Source: CAJCJE01 sp035948315
GTDB lineage: Bacteria; Actinomycetota; Actinomycetes; Mycobacteriales; Pseudonocardiaceae
NCBI GenBank assembly: GCA_035948315.1
Contig: DASZJG010000083.1
Span: 62,001-126,000 of the forward strand
Length of the DNA: 64,000 nt
Reading direction: 5' to 3'
The translations under genes were made by a program, and so were the position numbers. The notes under the pieces were generated by a model, which searched no databases, was not told the origin of the DNA, and saw only the letters and a list, made by a program, of their open reading frames with translations. This document shows positions 41,593-51,166 of the stretch, in pieces (within the stretch, counting starts at the first letter, position 1; the number at the start of each line of letters is the position of its first letter).

Positions 41593-43067
41593 GCCGGCAG
41601 TACACCCCTCAGGTACTGCCGCACCTCATCGGCGTCGTTCGCGGCCAGCCCCACGTAGCCGTCCGGCCGGATGACGAACACGGTCGGCGCCTCGACCTGG
41701 TAGCAGGCCGCGGCCTGTTCTCCGACCGAGTACACCGCAACGCCGACGTCCCCGAGCGGCACGCCGAAGGACAGCACAGTCCACTGTGGACCACGCAGCA
41801 GGTCGAAGATCCGGATCGGTTTCCCGTCCGCGTCCAGCGCGGGCGCGTCCGGCGCCCGGTCACCCGCGCGCACGCCGCCCGGTTCCGCGCGCAGTTCGCG
41901 GGTCAGCGGGCCGCCCCGGTAGTTGAGCAGCAGCTGCTGCGCCTCGGGTCCGCGCACGTGCGCGTCCTCGTCGCCGCGCCGGTGCTTGGCCATGATCTCT
42001 TCGGCCAGCCGCAGCACGCCCTGCGCGATCGGCAGCCGCTCCGCCTGGTAGGTGTCCAGCAGCTCGGCGGGCGCGCCGGCCAGCACCGCGGCCAGTTTCC
42101 AGCCCAGGTTGTAGCCGTCCTGTACGCCGGTGTTCAGGCCCTGACCGCCGGTCGGCGGATGCACGTGCGCCGCGTCGCCGGCAAGGAAGACGCGGCCGAC
42201 CTGGAACCGCTCGACCATGCGCACGTTGAGCCGCCAGAACGTCGACCAGATCAGCTCGGTCAGCTCGATGTCGGCCGAGCCCTCGGCGGCGCGGGCGACC
42301 AGGTCGCGCAGGTAGTCAAGGTTCAGGTCCTCATCGCGCTCCGGCGCGGTCCCGGCCAGCACGAACGCGTCCGGGTAGGTGCCGTAGAGCGGCGTGAACG
42401 CGACGAACGCGGTCGCCGCCATCGGGTCGTCGCTGTTGCCGTAGACGTGGCCGAGATCGTGGTCGAGGCCGGGCGCGCGCACATCGGCGAGCATCAGCCG
42501 CTGCGACTCGTCGGTCTCGCCGACGAAGGGCAGGGCGAGCGTGCGACGCACCGCGCTGCGCCCGCCGTCGGCCCCGACCAGGTACTTCGCCCGCACCGTC
42601 CGCTCGGCGCCTGCCTGCCGCAGCCTCGCCGTGACACCGCTGTCGTCTTGCTCGAACCCCACCAGCTCGGTGCCCAACTCGACCTTGCCGCCGAACTCGG
42701 CCAGCCGGTCGCGCAGGATCTGCTCGGTCAGCCACTGCGGCACGAAGTAGGCGTTCGGATAGGGCACATCCGGCCTGACCTCAACCGGCTCGGCCATCCG
42801 ACCTTCCCAGACCACCTTGCCGTTGCGGTAGGACCGCATCAGCGGCGCGGTGCGCCCGGTCGCCAGGATCGTGTCGATGACGCCGAGGTCGTCGAACACC
42901 TCCAGCGTGCGCGGCTGGAGGCCGTCGCCGCGCGAGCCGAGGAAGAACTCGTCGGCCTTGTCGACAAGCCGGAAGGACCCGCCCTGCCGGGCGAGTTGCA
43001 GGGCCAGGGTGAGGCCGGTCGGCCCGGCACCCGCGATGAGCACGTCGATGTCTGTCATGTCTGTCAT
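41589..43067 (-). CDS. FAD-dependent aromatic monooxygenase (PheA/TfdB, RdmE-like)
   Basis: 492 aa class A flavoprotein hydroxylase using NAD(P)H and O2. The FAD dinucleotide fold is DVLIAGAGPTGLTLALQLARQG (about 5-26), the second motif is YLVGADGGRSAVRRTL (GDG/DG motif, about 160) and the third is GRVFLAGDAAHVHPPTGGQGLNTGVQDGYNLGWKLA (about 275-310). The C-terminal thioredoxin-like domain (from about 370, with GPQWTVLSFG) is typical of polyketide and phenol hydroxylases. Start at ATG 43067; a second Met is three codons on. Substrate unknown; the gene stands alone, so a role in a polyketide pathway is not evident here. Confidence 0.88.
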   Translation of the reverse strand: MTDMTDIDVLIAGAGPTGLTLALQLARQGGSFRLVDKADEFFLGSRGDGLQPRTLEVFDDLGVIDTILATGRTAPLMRSYRNGKVVWEGRMAEPVEVRPDVPYPNAYFVPQWLTEQILRDRLAEFGGKVELGTELVGFEQDDSGVTARLRQAGAERTVRAKYLVGADGGRSAVRRTLALPFVGETDESQRLMLADVRAPGLDHDLGHVYGNSDDPMAATAFVAFTPLYGTYPDAFVLAGTAPERDEDLNLDYLRDLVARAAEGSADIELTELIWSTFWRLNVRMVERFQVGRVFLAGDAAHVHPPTGGQGLNTGVQDGYNLGWKLAAVLAGAPAELLDTYQAERLPIAQGVLRLAEEIMAKHRRGDEDAHVRGPEAQQLLLNYRGGPLTRELRAEPGGVRAGDRAPDAPALDADGKPIRIFDLLRGPQWTVLSFGVPLGDVGVAVYSVGEQAAACYQVEAPTVFVIRPDGYVGLAANDADEVRQYLRGVLPA

Positions 43068-43295
43068 GCGAACCACCATGGCTCGACCCGCTGTCAGGTC
43101 ACCGGCAACCGACCAGCAGCCGCTGTCAGCCGACACCGAAACACACGGAGCGTCACCGGAACCGGGCAGCGGATCTCATGCTAGGCCAACAGGGTGAAGG
43201 TTGAGTCGAGCTTGTCATGACTGAGTGTCACCAGCGTCACGTATATAAAGCCCGACGAATCCCGACGCCGGTCCGGAACGAATGCGAGCACTCCC

Positions 43296-43811
43296 ATGAG
43301 CACCACGACACCGCACGCAGCCCCGATCCCGCCCGTCACTCCGCCCAAGAAGCACCGCAAGTGGCCTTGGATCCTCGGCGGCCTGGTCATCCTCATCATC
43401 ATCATCATCGTCGCGGCCAGCCAGGGCGGCACCACCACGAACCCGACCCCGCACCCGACCAGCGCCCCGGCCGCCCCGCCCGCGACCCGTCCGCCGACCA
43501 ACTCCGCCCGGACCGCGGCACCTGCAACCGCCGCCCAGGCAGCGCCGGTTGTCCTCTACAGCAAGACCGGGAGCGGTACCGGCAGCTCGCCCACGTTCAC
43601 CACCGGCGCCGAGTGGCAGGTCCAGTACACCTACGACTGCACCGCGTTCGGCCAATCCGGCAACTTCATGGTCAACAGCGAGGACATGCAGCTGACCATC
43701 AACCAGCTCGGCATGACGGGAGCCGACACCGACTACGTGCACAACGACCCCGGCAGCCACTCGCTCAGTATCGACTCGGAATGCGCCTGGACGATCAAGG
43801 TCCTCGGCTGA
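43296..43811 (+). CDS. Membrane-anchored extracellular protein of unknown function
   Basis: 171 aa. A short cytoplasmic tail with Pro and basic residues (VTPPKKHRKWPW) is followed by one transmembrane helix ILGGLVILIIIIIVAASQGG (about 27-46), a Thr/Pro/Ala-rich extracellular linker (about 47-85) and a small beta-type domain (about 86-171) with two Cys (YDCTAFG and SECAWTIKV) that could form a disulfide. This layout is common for Actinobacteria-specific surface proteins. Function not recognised. The upstream gap (43068-43295) has a TATATAAAG element at about 43241 that may be its promoter. Confidence 0.7.
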   Translation: MSTTTPHAAPIPPVTPPKKHRKWPWILGGLVILIIIIIVAASQGGTTTNPTPHPTSAPAAPPATRPPTNSARTAAPATAAQAAPVVLYSKTGSGTGSSPTFTTGAEWQVQYTYDCTAFGQSGNFMVNSEDMQLTINQLGMTGADTDYVHNDPGSHSLSIDSECAWTIKVLG

Positions 43812-44231
43812 GCCATCCCGTACGAAGCCGTTGTTCCCGCTCGGGCAACACGATGCCCGAGCGAGTGGACGGCGGCTTCGTGGCTACGCAAGCCGGTCGA
43901 TCAGCAACTGGAGGTGTTCTCCTGAGCAGGCGACCACTATCCAGCGGGACGGCTCAACGCGACCGGCGGCATCGGCTGCGCGGCGAGTGATCAGCGCGGC
44001 GAAACGGGAACCTGGCGTGATCCGCACCTGGCACTCGACCACCGCGCAGAAGCTCTTCGAGGCCGGGATGTCAGCAGGACGCGCAGCCGAACTGGGTCGC
44101 CGGGCGGGTTCGGAACCGTGATCAACATTCGCCATCGCGATCGCCACCCGCCTACGGCACCTGGGTTTCCCGCGCACAGACCAATATCACGATAACCTGC
44201 CATCCGGGCAAAGCACCCCGCTGTCAGCCAT
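43812..44231. other. 420-base gap without a supported gene
   Basis: Two short frames exist (43831-44121 forward, ending WHSTTAQKLFEAGMSAGRAAELGRRAG; 43884-44177 reverse, ending RWIVVACSGEHLQLLIDRLA), but I recognise neither and the codon usage is weaker than in neighbours. It may hold a decayed gene. No hairpin or repeat stands out. Confidence 0.35.
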
Positions 44232-45329
44232 TCACAGCAGCAGGTCGCCCTGCTCGTCGTGCAGCCGGGCATAGCGGGCGAGCTTGTCCGGATCGGGTTC
44301 GACGCCGAGTCCCGGCCCGGTCGGCACCGCGAGCGCGCCGTCCCGGATCGTCAGCGGCTCGCCGATGATGTCGTCCGCGAACAGGTAGTACACGGTGTCG
44401 ATGGCGTAGTTGATCAATGGCGTCGCCGCGGTCACGTGCAGATGCGCGGCCGTGGAGAGCCCCAGTTCGCCGCCGCTGTGCAGGTTCATCCCCCAGCCGG
44501 CCGCCGCGCAGATCCCGGCCAGCTTCGCGTGCGAGCCGATCCCGCCCCACTTGTGCACGTCGCCGTGCAGCACGTCGATCGAGCCCAGCTTGATGGCCGG
44601 CGCGACGTCCTCCATCCGCACCACGCACATGTTGGTGCACAACGGAATCCGCACCGCACTCCGGACCCGCGCCATCGAGTCCAGCCCCCAGCACGGGTCC
44701 TCCAGGTACTCCAGGTCCAGCGCCTCCAGCCGCCCCGCCAGCCGGATCGTCTCCGGCACCGACCAGTGCCCGTTCGGGTCGACCCGCAGCGTCGCGTCCG
44801 GGAACTCGGCTCGGATCGCCTCCAGCCGCGCGAGGTCCACCCGAGGATCGGTGCTCCCCTTGAGCTTCACCGTCGTCATGCCCAGCTTGTCGCGCGCGGC
44901 GCCGATGTCGGCCAGTAGGTCCTCGTGCGGTGTGGCCACGTAGGTCAGCGGAATCCGGTCGCGCACCGATCCGCCGATCAGGTTGTACAACGGCTGCCCG
45001 GTCGCCCGGCCCATCAGGTCGTGACAGGCCATCTCCAGGCCGGCCATGGCCGCGTAGCCGAGGTAGCCGTAGAAGAACGGCACCATCTTCAGCTGTTCGG
45101 CCATCCGCTCGACGTCGAACGGGTCCGTGCCCTCGTACTGCGGAAACAGCCGTCGCACCAGCGCGGCGACCGGGTCGCCGTGCATGGTCTCGCCCCAGCC
45201 GACCAGCCCGTCGTCGGTCGTGAGCCGCAGCACCGTGCGCGTGGTCCCGCTGCGCACCTCGAACGAACTCACGAACGGCGCCGTGTACGGCACGTTGACG
45301 ACCCACACATCCAAACCGATGATCCGCAT
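44232..45329 (-). CDS. Enolase-superfamily enzyme (mandelate racemase/muconate lactonizing type)
   Basis: 365 aa. N-terminal capping domain (about 1-125) and beta-barrel (about 130-350). KxK motif TTVKLKGS (about 152-159) supplies an active-site Lys; metal ligands are Asp in RVDPNGHW, Glu in EYLEDPCW and Asp in HGDVHKWGG; the last also holds a Lys. ELGLSTAAHLHVTAA follows. The pattern fits acid-sugar dehydratases or MLE-like racemases/cycloisomerases. The specific substrate cannot be read; its place beside the sugar operon favours a sugar-acid dehydratase. It starts with ATG and is separated from the kinase operon by a plus-strand gene. Confidence 0.85.
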   Translation of the reverse strand: MRIIGLDVWVVNVPYTAPFVSSFEVRSGTTRTVLRLTTDDGLVGWGETMHGDPVAALVRRLFPQYEGTDPFDVERMAEQLKMVPFFYGYLGYAAMAGLEMACHDLMGRATGQPLYNLIGGSVRDRIPLTYVATPHEDLLADIGAARDKLGMTTVKLKGSTDPRVDLARLEAIRAEFPDATLRVDPNGHWSVPETIRLAGRLEALDLEYLEDPCWGLDSMARVRSAVRIPLCTNMCVVRMEDVAPAIKLGSIDVLHGDVHKWGGIGSHAKLAGICAAAGWGMNLHSGGELGLSTAAHLHVTAATPLINYAIDTVYYLFADDIIGEPLTIRDGALAVPTGPGLGVEPDPDKLARYARLHDEQGDLLL

Positions 45330-45365
45330 GGCTCGACTCTAGGCCGCGCGTGCGACCATGCCTGG

Positions 45366-45899
45366 GTGGTCAACGCGACGCGGACGGCGATCATCGTTCC
45401 GGTAGCCGATGTCGAGGCGTTCGTCGCGCCGTATCGGGAGGTGCTCGACCACACCGCGGCCTGGGCGGTTCCGGCCCACATCACGGTCCTCTACCCGTTC
45501 GTCGCGCCCGGCCTGCTCACCGACGACGTCCTCGACGAGGTGCGCGGCTGTGTGACCACGATGCCGGCCTTCACCGCCACGTTCGCCCGGGTCGACTGGT
45601 TCCGGGACGAGGTGCTGTGGCTGGCGCCCGAACCCGAGGCGCCGTTCCGCGCGCTGACCGAGGCGGCGGGGCGCCGGTTCCCCGACCATCCGCCCTACGG
45701 CGGCGCCTACCCGGACGTGATCCCGCACCTGACCGTCGGCAGCAAGCCCCTCGCCGAGGACGGCGCGTTGCGGCGGGCCGCGGTCGACCTCCAGGCGAAG
45801 CTGCCGGTCACCGCGCGGATCGACCGGGTCAGCGTGATCGCGGGCGCCGACGCGCCTGGCTCGTGGCACACCGTCGCCGAGTTCCCGCTACCCGCCTGA
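45366..45899 (+). CDS. 2'-5' RNA ligase / cyclic phosphodiesterase (2H) family protein
   Basis: 177 aa. Two HxT motifs, HITVLYPF (about 40) and HLTVGS (about 124), mark the 2H phosphoesterase superfamily, which acts on 2'-5' linkages or cyclic phosphates in RNA. GTG start. Single gene in a short gap between two leftward genes. Physiological substrate unknown. Confidence 0.85.
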   Translation: MVNATRTAIIVPVADVEAFVAPYREVLDHTAAWAVPAHITVLYPFVAPGLLTDDVLDEVRGCVTTMPAFTATFARVDWFRDEVLWLAPEPEAPFRALTEAAGRRFPDHPPYGGAYPDVIPHLTVGSKPLAEDGALRRAAVDLQAKLPVTARIDRVSVIAGADAPGSWHTVAEFPLPA

Positions 45900-45909
45900 C
45901 TGACACGTT

Positions 45910-47388
45910 TTAGGTCTGGCGTGCGGCCAGGGCGTGGGCGGTGCGCGCGGTGGCCGGGTAGAGGTCGAGATAGAGCTGGTAGAGCTGGTCGTAGTCGGCG
46001 GCGCGGCCGGGGTTGGGTTCGATGGTGCGCGCGACCGGGTTCCAGGTGTCGATGTCGCGTGGCTTCGCGGCACCGGTGCCGACCGCGGCCAGGAACGCGT
46101 CGCCGTAGGCGGCGCCGATGGTGTGCCGGGGCAGATCCTGTTGGCGGTGCAGCACATCCGAGACGATCTGCGTCCACAGCATCCCGGTCGTGCCGCCGCC
46201 GACCGCGACCAGCCTGCGCAGCTCGCCGCCTGCCTCAGCCATCGCGGCGAGGTTGTGCCGCACGCCGAACGCGGTCGCCTCCAGCGCGGCGCGGTAGAGG
46301 TGGCCTCGGGTGTGGCTGATGGTCAGGCCGACGATGGTGCCGCGCGCGTCCGGGTCGAACAGCGGGGTTCGCTCGCCCGCGAAGTAGGGCAGCATGAGCA
46401 GGCCGTTGGCGCCGACGCCGGCCTCGGCCGCCTCGGTGACCAGAGTGGCGTAGTCGCCGCCGGTGAGGTCGGCCAGCCAGCTGGTGATCGCGCCGGAGGT
46501 GGCCATGCCGGCGGCCAGGTTGTAGGTGTCCGGGAACGCGCCGACCGTGCCCCACAGGTGCGGTGAGGCCGCGCGGTTGGCGAGCACCTCGATGATGAAC
46601 ATGGTGGTGCCGTACATCAGCATCACGTCGCCGGGTTCGGTCGCGCCGACGCTGACCGACTCCGACCAGGCGTCGATGGTGCCGGCGATCACCGGAATGC
46701 CGGCCGGCAGGCCGACCTCGCGGGCCGCCTCGGCCGACACCGTGCCGACCACGTCGCCGGGCCAGGCCAGGCGCGGCCAGTCGAGGCCGGGCGCGATCTC
46801 CTCGCACCACTCGCCGATCCACTCGTGCGCTGCGCTGTCGTAGAGCGGCACGCACTGGCTGGCTGAATGGTGGTCGAGCACGTACTCGCCGGTGAGCCGG
46901 GCGACGAGGTAGGAACTGGCCATGTACCAGCGTTTCGTGCGGGCGTAGATCAGCGGCTCGTGCTCCCGGATCCAGGCCAGTTTCGGGCCGATGGCCTGGG
47001 TGGTGAGCGGTGAACCGCACCGCGCGATCACCTGCTCCGCGCCGTACCGGTCCTCCTGGGCCGCGATCTGCGCGGTCGCCCTGGTGTCGACGCCGTACAG
47101 GATCGCCGCGCGCAGCGGCTGGCCGTGCTCGTCGACCGGCAACAAGCACGGCCCGATGCCGCTGCAGCCGACCGCGCTGATCGGCTCGTCGGCCGCGACC
47201 GACAGCTGGGCGACGAGCGTGCGGAAGCCGGTCCACCACACCCGGGTGGCGTCGTGTTCGACCCAACCCGGGTGTGGTCTGGACACGTCGTGCTCGACAA
47301 CGGCCTGGGCCACCAGGGTTCCGTCGGCGCGGACCAGGACGCCCTTGGCACTGGCGGTGCCGATGTCTATGCCCAGCAACAACGTCAT
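45910..47388 (-). CDS. FGGY-family carbohydrate kinase (pentulose kinase-like)
   Basis: 492 aa. ATP-dependent sugar kinase: GIDIGTASAKGVLV (phosphate 1 loop), GCSGIGPCLLPVDEHGQPLR, catalytic-Asp region AGTIDAWSESVSVGA (about 240), and the C-terminal ATPase part GGGTTGMLWTQIVSDVL and GAAYGDAFLAAVGTG. Similar to xylulokinase and ribulokinase-like members. It follows the SBP gene after 12 bases and is last of the sugar operon, so the ketose made by the isomerase is its probable substrate (D-ribulose or a related ketopentose). Which sugar is inference. Confidence 0.87.
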   Translation of the reverse strand: MTLLLGIDIGTASAKGVLVRADGTLVAQAVVEHDVSRPHPGWVEHDATRVWWTGFRTLVAQLSVAADEPISAVGCSGIGPCLLPVDEHGQPLRAAILYGVDTRATAQIAAQEDRYGAEQVIARCGSPLTTQAIGPKLAWIREHEPLIYARTKRWYMASSYLVARLTGEYVLDHHSASQCVPLYDSAAHEWIGEWCEEIAPGLDWPRLAWPGDVVGTVSAEAAREVGLPAGIPVIAGTIDAWSESVSVGATEPGDVMLMYGTTMFIIEVLANRAASPHLWGTVGAFPDTYNLAAGMATSGAITSWLADLTGGDYATLVTEAAEAGVGANGLLMLPYFAGERTPLFDPDARGTIVGLTISHTRGHLYRAALEATAFGVRHNLAAMAEAGGELRRLVAVGGGTTGMLWTQIVSDVLHRQQDLPRHTIGAAYGDAFLAAVGTGAAKPRDIDTWNPVARTIEPNPGRAADYDQLYQLYLDLYPATARTAHALAARQT

Positions 47389-47400
47389 GACGTCAGCCTG

Positions 47401-48402
47401 TCACGCGCCGGCTTCGGATTGGAACTGGCTGTACAACTGTTGCGCGTTCGTCTTGGTCACCTGCACGGTCGGCAGCGTGGTCTTCTTGGCAACGGCCTTC
47501 TTGGTCACGATCGCCTCGGCGGTCGCCGCGGCCTGCTCCGCGCAGGTCGGGTAGACGAACGTGGTGTAGAGCTCGTTGAGTTCGACGGCGCGGATGCCGC
47601 CGGTCGGAATGGCCAGGCCGTCCGTGCCGATGAACTTGATCTGGCCGGCCTTGCCCGCGCCCACCGCCGCGTTGTACGCGCCCAGCGCCATTTCGTCGTT
47701 CTGGCCGTAGATCAGGTCGATGTGCTGACCGGTCGCCAGCCACTGCTGGGTGATGGTGGTCGCGTCGGCACGCAGCCACTTGGCTTCCTGCTGGAGCGCG
47801 ACGGTGATGTTGTGTCCCGCGATGCCGTCACGGAAACCCTTGTCCCGGTCGATCTGCGGCTGGTCGGACAGGATGCCCTGCAACTCGGCCACGGTGCCGC
47901 CGTTGGGGAGCGCCTTGACCGCGGCCTCGCCGGCCAACTTGCCGATGGTGTAGTTGTCGCCGCCGATGAACGCGGTCTCGCAGTTGGTGTTGACCGTGCG
48001 GTCCAGGATGATCACCGCAATGCCGGCCTGGCACGCCTGCTGCACCGGCGCGGTCAGCGGACCGGGTTCGTTGGGCGAGACGATCAGCACGTTCACGTGC
48101 TGCTGGATGAAGTTCTGCACCTGGCTGACCTGGGTGGCGCTGTCCTGGTGCGCGTCGGTGATGGGCAGCAGTTTCAGGTTCGGGTACTTCTTGATGAAGT
48201 ACGCCAGTTGCAGGTTCAGTTGGGCGCGATAGGGTTCGGCGTTGTTGGACTGCGAATAGCCGACCACGAACTGGGTCGACCCGCCGCCGCTGCCGGAGGA
48301 CGCACTTGGCGCGTTGGCCGCGCACGCGCTCAGCGCGCCGGCACCGAGCAGGGCGGTTGTCGCCACCAGCAGGCAGCGCTTGGCGAGCGTGGTGATGGAC
48401 AT
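47401..48402 (-). CDS. ABC sugar importer, solute-binding lipoprotein (RbsB-like)
   Basis: 333 aa. Lipoprotein signal: KRCLLVATTALLGAGALSACAAN with lipobox LSAC. Periplasmic-binding-protein type I fold: VVGYSQSNNAEPYRAQLN, INTGA-like PNEPGPLTAPVQQACQAGIAVIILDRTV, FIGGDNYTIGKLAG, DLIYGQNDEMALGAYNAA and FIGTDGLAIPTGGIRAV. The ATG at 48402 follows GGGAGG. Delivers a furanose- or pentose-type sugar to the membrane permease. Forms one system with the permease and RbsA-like ATPase just upstream. Confidence 0.9.
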   Translation of the reverse strand: MSITTLAKRCLLVATTALLGAGALSACAANAPSASSGSGGGSTQFVVGYSQSNNAEPYRAQLNLQLAYFIKKYPNLKLLPITDAHQDSATQVSQVQNFIQQHVNVLIVSPNEPGPLTAPVQQACQAGIAVIILDRTVNTNCETAFIGGDNYTIGKLAGEAAVKALPNGGTVAELQGILSDQPQIDRDKGFRDGIAGHNITVALQQEAKWLRADATTITQQWLATGQHIDLIYGQNDEMALGAYNAAVGAGKAGQIKFIGTDGLAIPTGGIRAVELNELYTTFVYPTCAEQAAATAEAIVTKKAVAKKTTLPTVQVTKTNAQQLYSQFQSEAGA

Positions 48403-48425
48403 GGTGGTGCCTCCCGCGCGATCGA

Positions 48426-49577
48426 TCATTTCTTCTCTTCTTGTTCGGTGTCAGGCCGCCCGAATGTCGATCGGATCCGGCCGATGAGCCCCAGGAGCGA
48501 ACGGAAGAAGTCGGGTCGTTGCAGCACGACCGCGACCACGACGATCAGGCCCTTGAAGATCAGCTGCATGTCGGAGCTGATCGCGTTGAGCCCGAGCACG
48601 TTGTCCAGCAACGCCAGGATGAGCGCGCCGACGAACGTACCGGTCACATTGCCCTTGCCACCGGCAAGGCTGGTGCCGCCGATGACGCAGGCGGCGATGG
48701 CGTCGAGTTCGTAGGAGGTGCCGGCGAGCGGGTCGGCGGAGGCGGTGTACGCGGCGTCGATCGGGCCGGCGAAACCGGCGAGCAGGCCGGAGATGGCGAA
48801 CACGCCGATGGTCACGGCCATCACGTTCACGCCGGACAGCCGCGCGGCCGTCGGGTTTCCGCCGACCGCGTAGATGTGCCGGCCGAACGGGGTCTTGGAC
48901 AGGATCAGCTGGAACACGATGCAGACCACGACGAACGCGATCACCGGATACCCGATGCCGACCTGCCCGAGGACCGGCAGCCAGCTGCCCTGGATCAGGT
49001 TGTGGCCGGGCGTGCCGAGCTTGGCGAAGGCTGCTGCCTGCGGGGTGAGGTTGCCGGCCGCGTCGGTGAGCTGGGTGCCGACCGCGACGTTGTTGCTGAC
49101 CTGGCCGTCGATGCCGCGCGCCACGTTCAGCATGGCCAGCGTCATCACGAACGACTGGATCCGGAACCAGGTGGTGCCGATCCCGTTGGCCAGCCCGAAA
49201 ACCGCGCCGACCATGGCGCAGGCCGGCACGATCAGCCACGGCGTCCAGCCCAGGTGCACGAGCAGCAGCGCCGCGGTCATCGATCCGATGCCGAGCACGG
49301 ACCCGACCGACAGGTCGATGCCGGCGGTGAGGATGACCAGAGTGACGCCGACGGCGAGGATACCGCGCGAGGAGAACGCGGTGATCGCGTTCAGGAGATT
49401 CGTCTGGTTCCAGAAGATCTGGCCCTTGGTGATCGCGCCCGCGGCGATCACCAGCACGAGGCCGACGTAGCCCTGCAACGAGCCGAGCGCGGGCAGGATC
49501 GCGGCCAGCCGCTCGCGGCGGGTCTTGGGCAGGTCGGGCGGGACCTGGTCGGGTGCGGTCATGATGGTGTCCGTCAT
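48426..49577 (-). CDS. ABC sugar importer, permease (RbsC-like)
   Basis: 383 aa with about ten membrane segments, including VGVTLVILTAGIDLSVGSVLGIGSM and GGNPTAARLSGVNV, the cytoplasmic EAA-like loop motif of RbsC proteins, and ACVIGGTSLAGGKGNVTGTFVGALILALLDNVLGL near the end. A loop at about 155-180 is longer than usual. The ATG overlaps the ATPase stop by 4 bases. Its hydrophilic tail is DTEQEEKK. Confidence 0.9.
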   Translation of the reverse strand: MTDTIMTAPDQVPPDLPKTRRERLAAILPALGSLQGYVGLVLVIAAGAITKGQIFWNQTNLLNAITAFSSRGILAVGVTLVILTAGIDLSVGSVLGIGSMTAALLLVHLGWTPWLIVPACAMVGAVFGLANGIGTTWFRIQSFVMTLAMLNVARGIDGQVSNNVAVGTQLTDAAGNLTPQAAAFAKLGTPGHNLIQGSWLPVLGQVGIGYPVIAFVVVCIVFQLILSKTPFGRHIYAVGGNPTAARLSGVNVMAVTIGVFAISGLLAGFAGPIDAAYTASADPLAGTSYELDAIAACVIGGTSLAGGKGNVTGTFVGALILALLDNVLGLNAISSDMQLIFKGLIVVVAVVLQRPDFFRSLLGLIGRIRSTFGRPDTEQEEKK

Positions 49578-51166
49578 GCGGTTTCCCCGGGCGTGAGAAC
49601 GGTTGAGCGGGCCATCGCCGCGGTGAGGATGGCTTCCTGGTCGACAACGGGGCCGTTGGCGGCGTCGCGGTGGAACTCGCCGGTCAGCCTGCCTTCGCAG
49701 AGCACCAGCACGCGGTCGCACATGCCGATCAGCTCGGGCAGTTCGGAGGAGACCGCGATGATCGCGGTGCCGCGTTCGGCGAGGGTGTTCATCAGGGCGT
49801 GCACCTCGGCCTTGGCGCCGACGTCGATTCCCCTGGTCGGTTCGTCGAGCAGCAGCAGGTCCGGCTTGGTGAGCAGGCACTTGGCCAGCACGACCTTCTG
49901 CTGGTTGCCGCCGGAGAGGTTGCGCACCAGCGCCAGTTGGCTCGGCGTCTTCACCCGCAATTCGGTGATCTCCCTGGCCACGGCCGCGCGCTCGGCCTTG
50001 CGGTCCACCGTGCGCCAGGGACGCAGGTACCGGTCGAGCGCGGCGAGCGTGGTGTTGAACCGGACGGTGTTGTCCAGCACCAGGCTCTTGCCCTTGCGGT
50101 CCTCGCTGACCAGCGCCATGCCGGCGCGGATCGCCCGACGCGGGGTGCGCGGCAGGTAGGGCCTGCCGTCGACGGTGATGGTGCCGCCGACCGCGCCGTG
50201 CGCGCCGTAGATCGATTCGAGCACCTCGGTGCGACCCGCGCCCATCAGGCCGGCGAGCCCGACGATCTCCCCGGCCCGCACAGCGAACTTGATGCCGTGC
50301 AAGGGAGTCCAGCCGGAATCGGGTTCCGGGCGCAGGCTCAGGTCGCGCACCTCGAGCACGACCTTGCCGGCGGACCGCTGCTCGGGCGCACGCGGGAACA
50401 GTTCGCCGAGCGGGCGGCCGACCATCAGCGTGACGAGTTCACCCCGGCTGGTGTCGGCCATGGACCGGTCACCGACGTAGGCGCCGTCGCGCAGCACCGT
50501 GACCGAGTCGGCGATCTCCTCCAGTTCCTCCAGCCGGTGCGAGATGTAGATGACGCCGACGTTGCGCGCGGTGAGGTCGCGGATCACCCGGAACAGGCGA
50601 TGCACCTCGGAGTCGGCCAGCGCGGAGGTGGGTTCGTCCATGACCAGGATGCGCAGGTTGAGGTTGAGCGCCTTGGCCACCTCGACGAGTTGCTGCTCGG
50701 CGATCCGGCAGTTGCGCACCAGCCTGGTCGGCGGCAGGCGCAGGCCCAACTGGTCGAGCAGGGCCCTGGTGCGCGCGTGCATGGCCTTGCGGTCCAGGGT
50801 GCCGCGCGCGGTGCGCAGTTCCGCGCCGAGGAACACGTTGTCCGCAATGGACAGTTCGGGCACTAGGTTGAGTTCCTGGTGGATCATGGCGATGCCGTGC
50901 TTGGCCGCGTCCTTGGGCGAGTGGATGTTGGCCTGCTCGCCGAGGATCTCGATGCTGCCCTCGTAGTCGGCGTGCACGCCGGCCAGGACGTTGCACAGGG
51001 TCGACTTGCCCGCGCCGTTCTCGCCGAGCAGCGCGACGACCTCACCGGCGTGCACGGTGAGGTCGACGCCGTGCAGGGCCCGCACCCCGGGGAAGGACTT
51101 GCTGACCTTGCGCATGGTCAGCAGGACCGTTCCCCGGGTGAGCGAGCCGGTTGCCGTGTGGGTCAT
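49574..51166 (-). CDS. ABC sugar importer, tandem ATPase (RbsA-like)
   Basis: 530 aa with two ATPase domains. The first has P-loop GENGAGKSTL, an LVEVAKALNLNLRILVMDEPTSAL region and a weak signature CRIAEQQLVEVAKAL; the second has LAGLMGAGRTEVLESIYG (degenerate P-loop, as in RbsA second halves) and a full signature NLSGGNQQKVVLAK with LLLLDEPTRGID. This asymmetry is normal for the CUT2 class of sugar importers. Start overlaps the GH172 stop, stop overlaps the permease start. Confidence 0.92.
   Translation of the reverse strand: MTHTATGSLTRGTVLLTMRKVSKSFPGVRALHGVDLTVHAGEVVALLGENGAGKSTLCNVLAGVHADYEGSIEILGEQANIHSPKDAAKHGIAMIHQELNLVPELSIADNVFLGAELRTARGTLDRKAMHARTRALLDQLGLRLPPTRLVRNCRIAEQQLVEVAKALNLNLRILVMDEPTSALADSEVHRLFRVIRDLTARNVGVIYISHRLEELEEIADSVTVLRDGAYVGDRSMADTSRGELVTLMVGRPLGELFPRAPEQRSAGKVVLEVRDLSLRPEPDSGWTPLHGIKFAVRAGEIVGLAGLMGAGRTEVLESIYGAHGAVGGTITVDGRPYLPRTPRRAIRAGMALVSEDRKGKSLVLDNTVRFNTTLAALDRYLRPWRTVDRKAERAAVAREITELRVKTPSQLALVRNLSGGNQQKVVLAKCLLTKPDLLLLDEPTRGIDVGAKAEVHALMNTLAERGTAIIAVSSELPELIGMCDRVLVLCEGRLTGEFHRDAANGPVVDQEAILTAAMARSTVLTPGETA

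Noticed and set aside
43831..44177. Two overlapping short frames on opposite strands
   Set aside because: Neither resembles a known family or has a convincing ribosome site; listed only as an unassigned gap.
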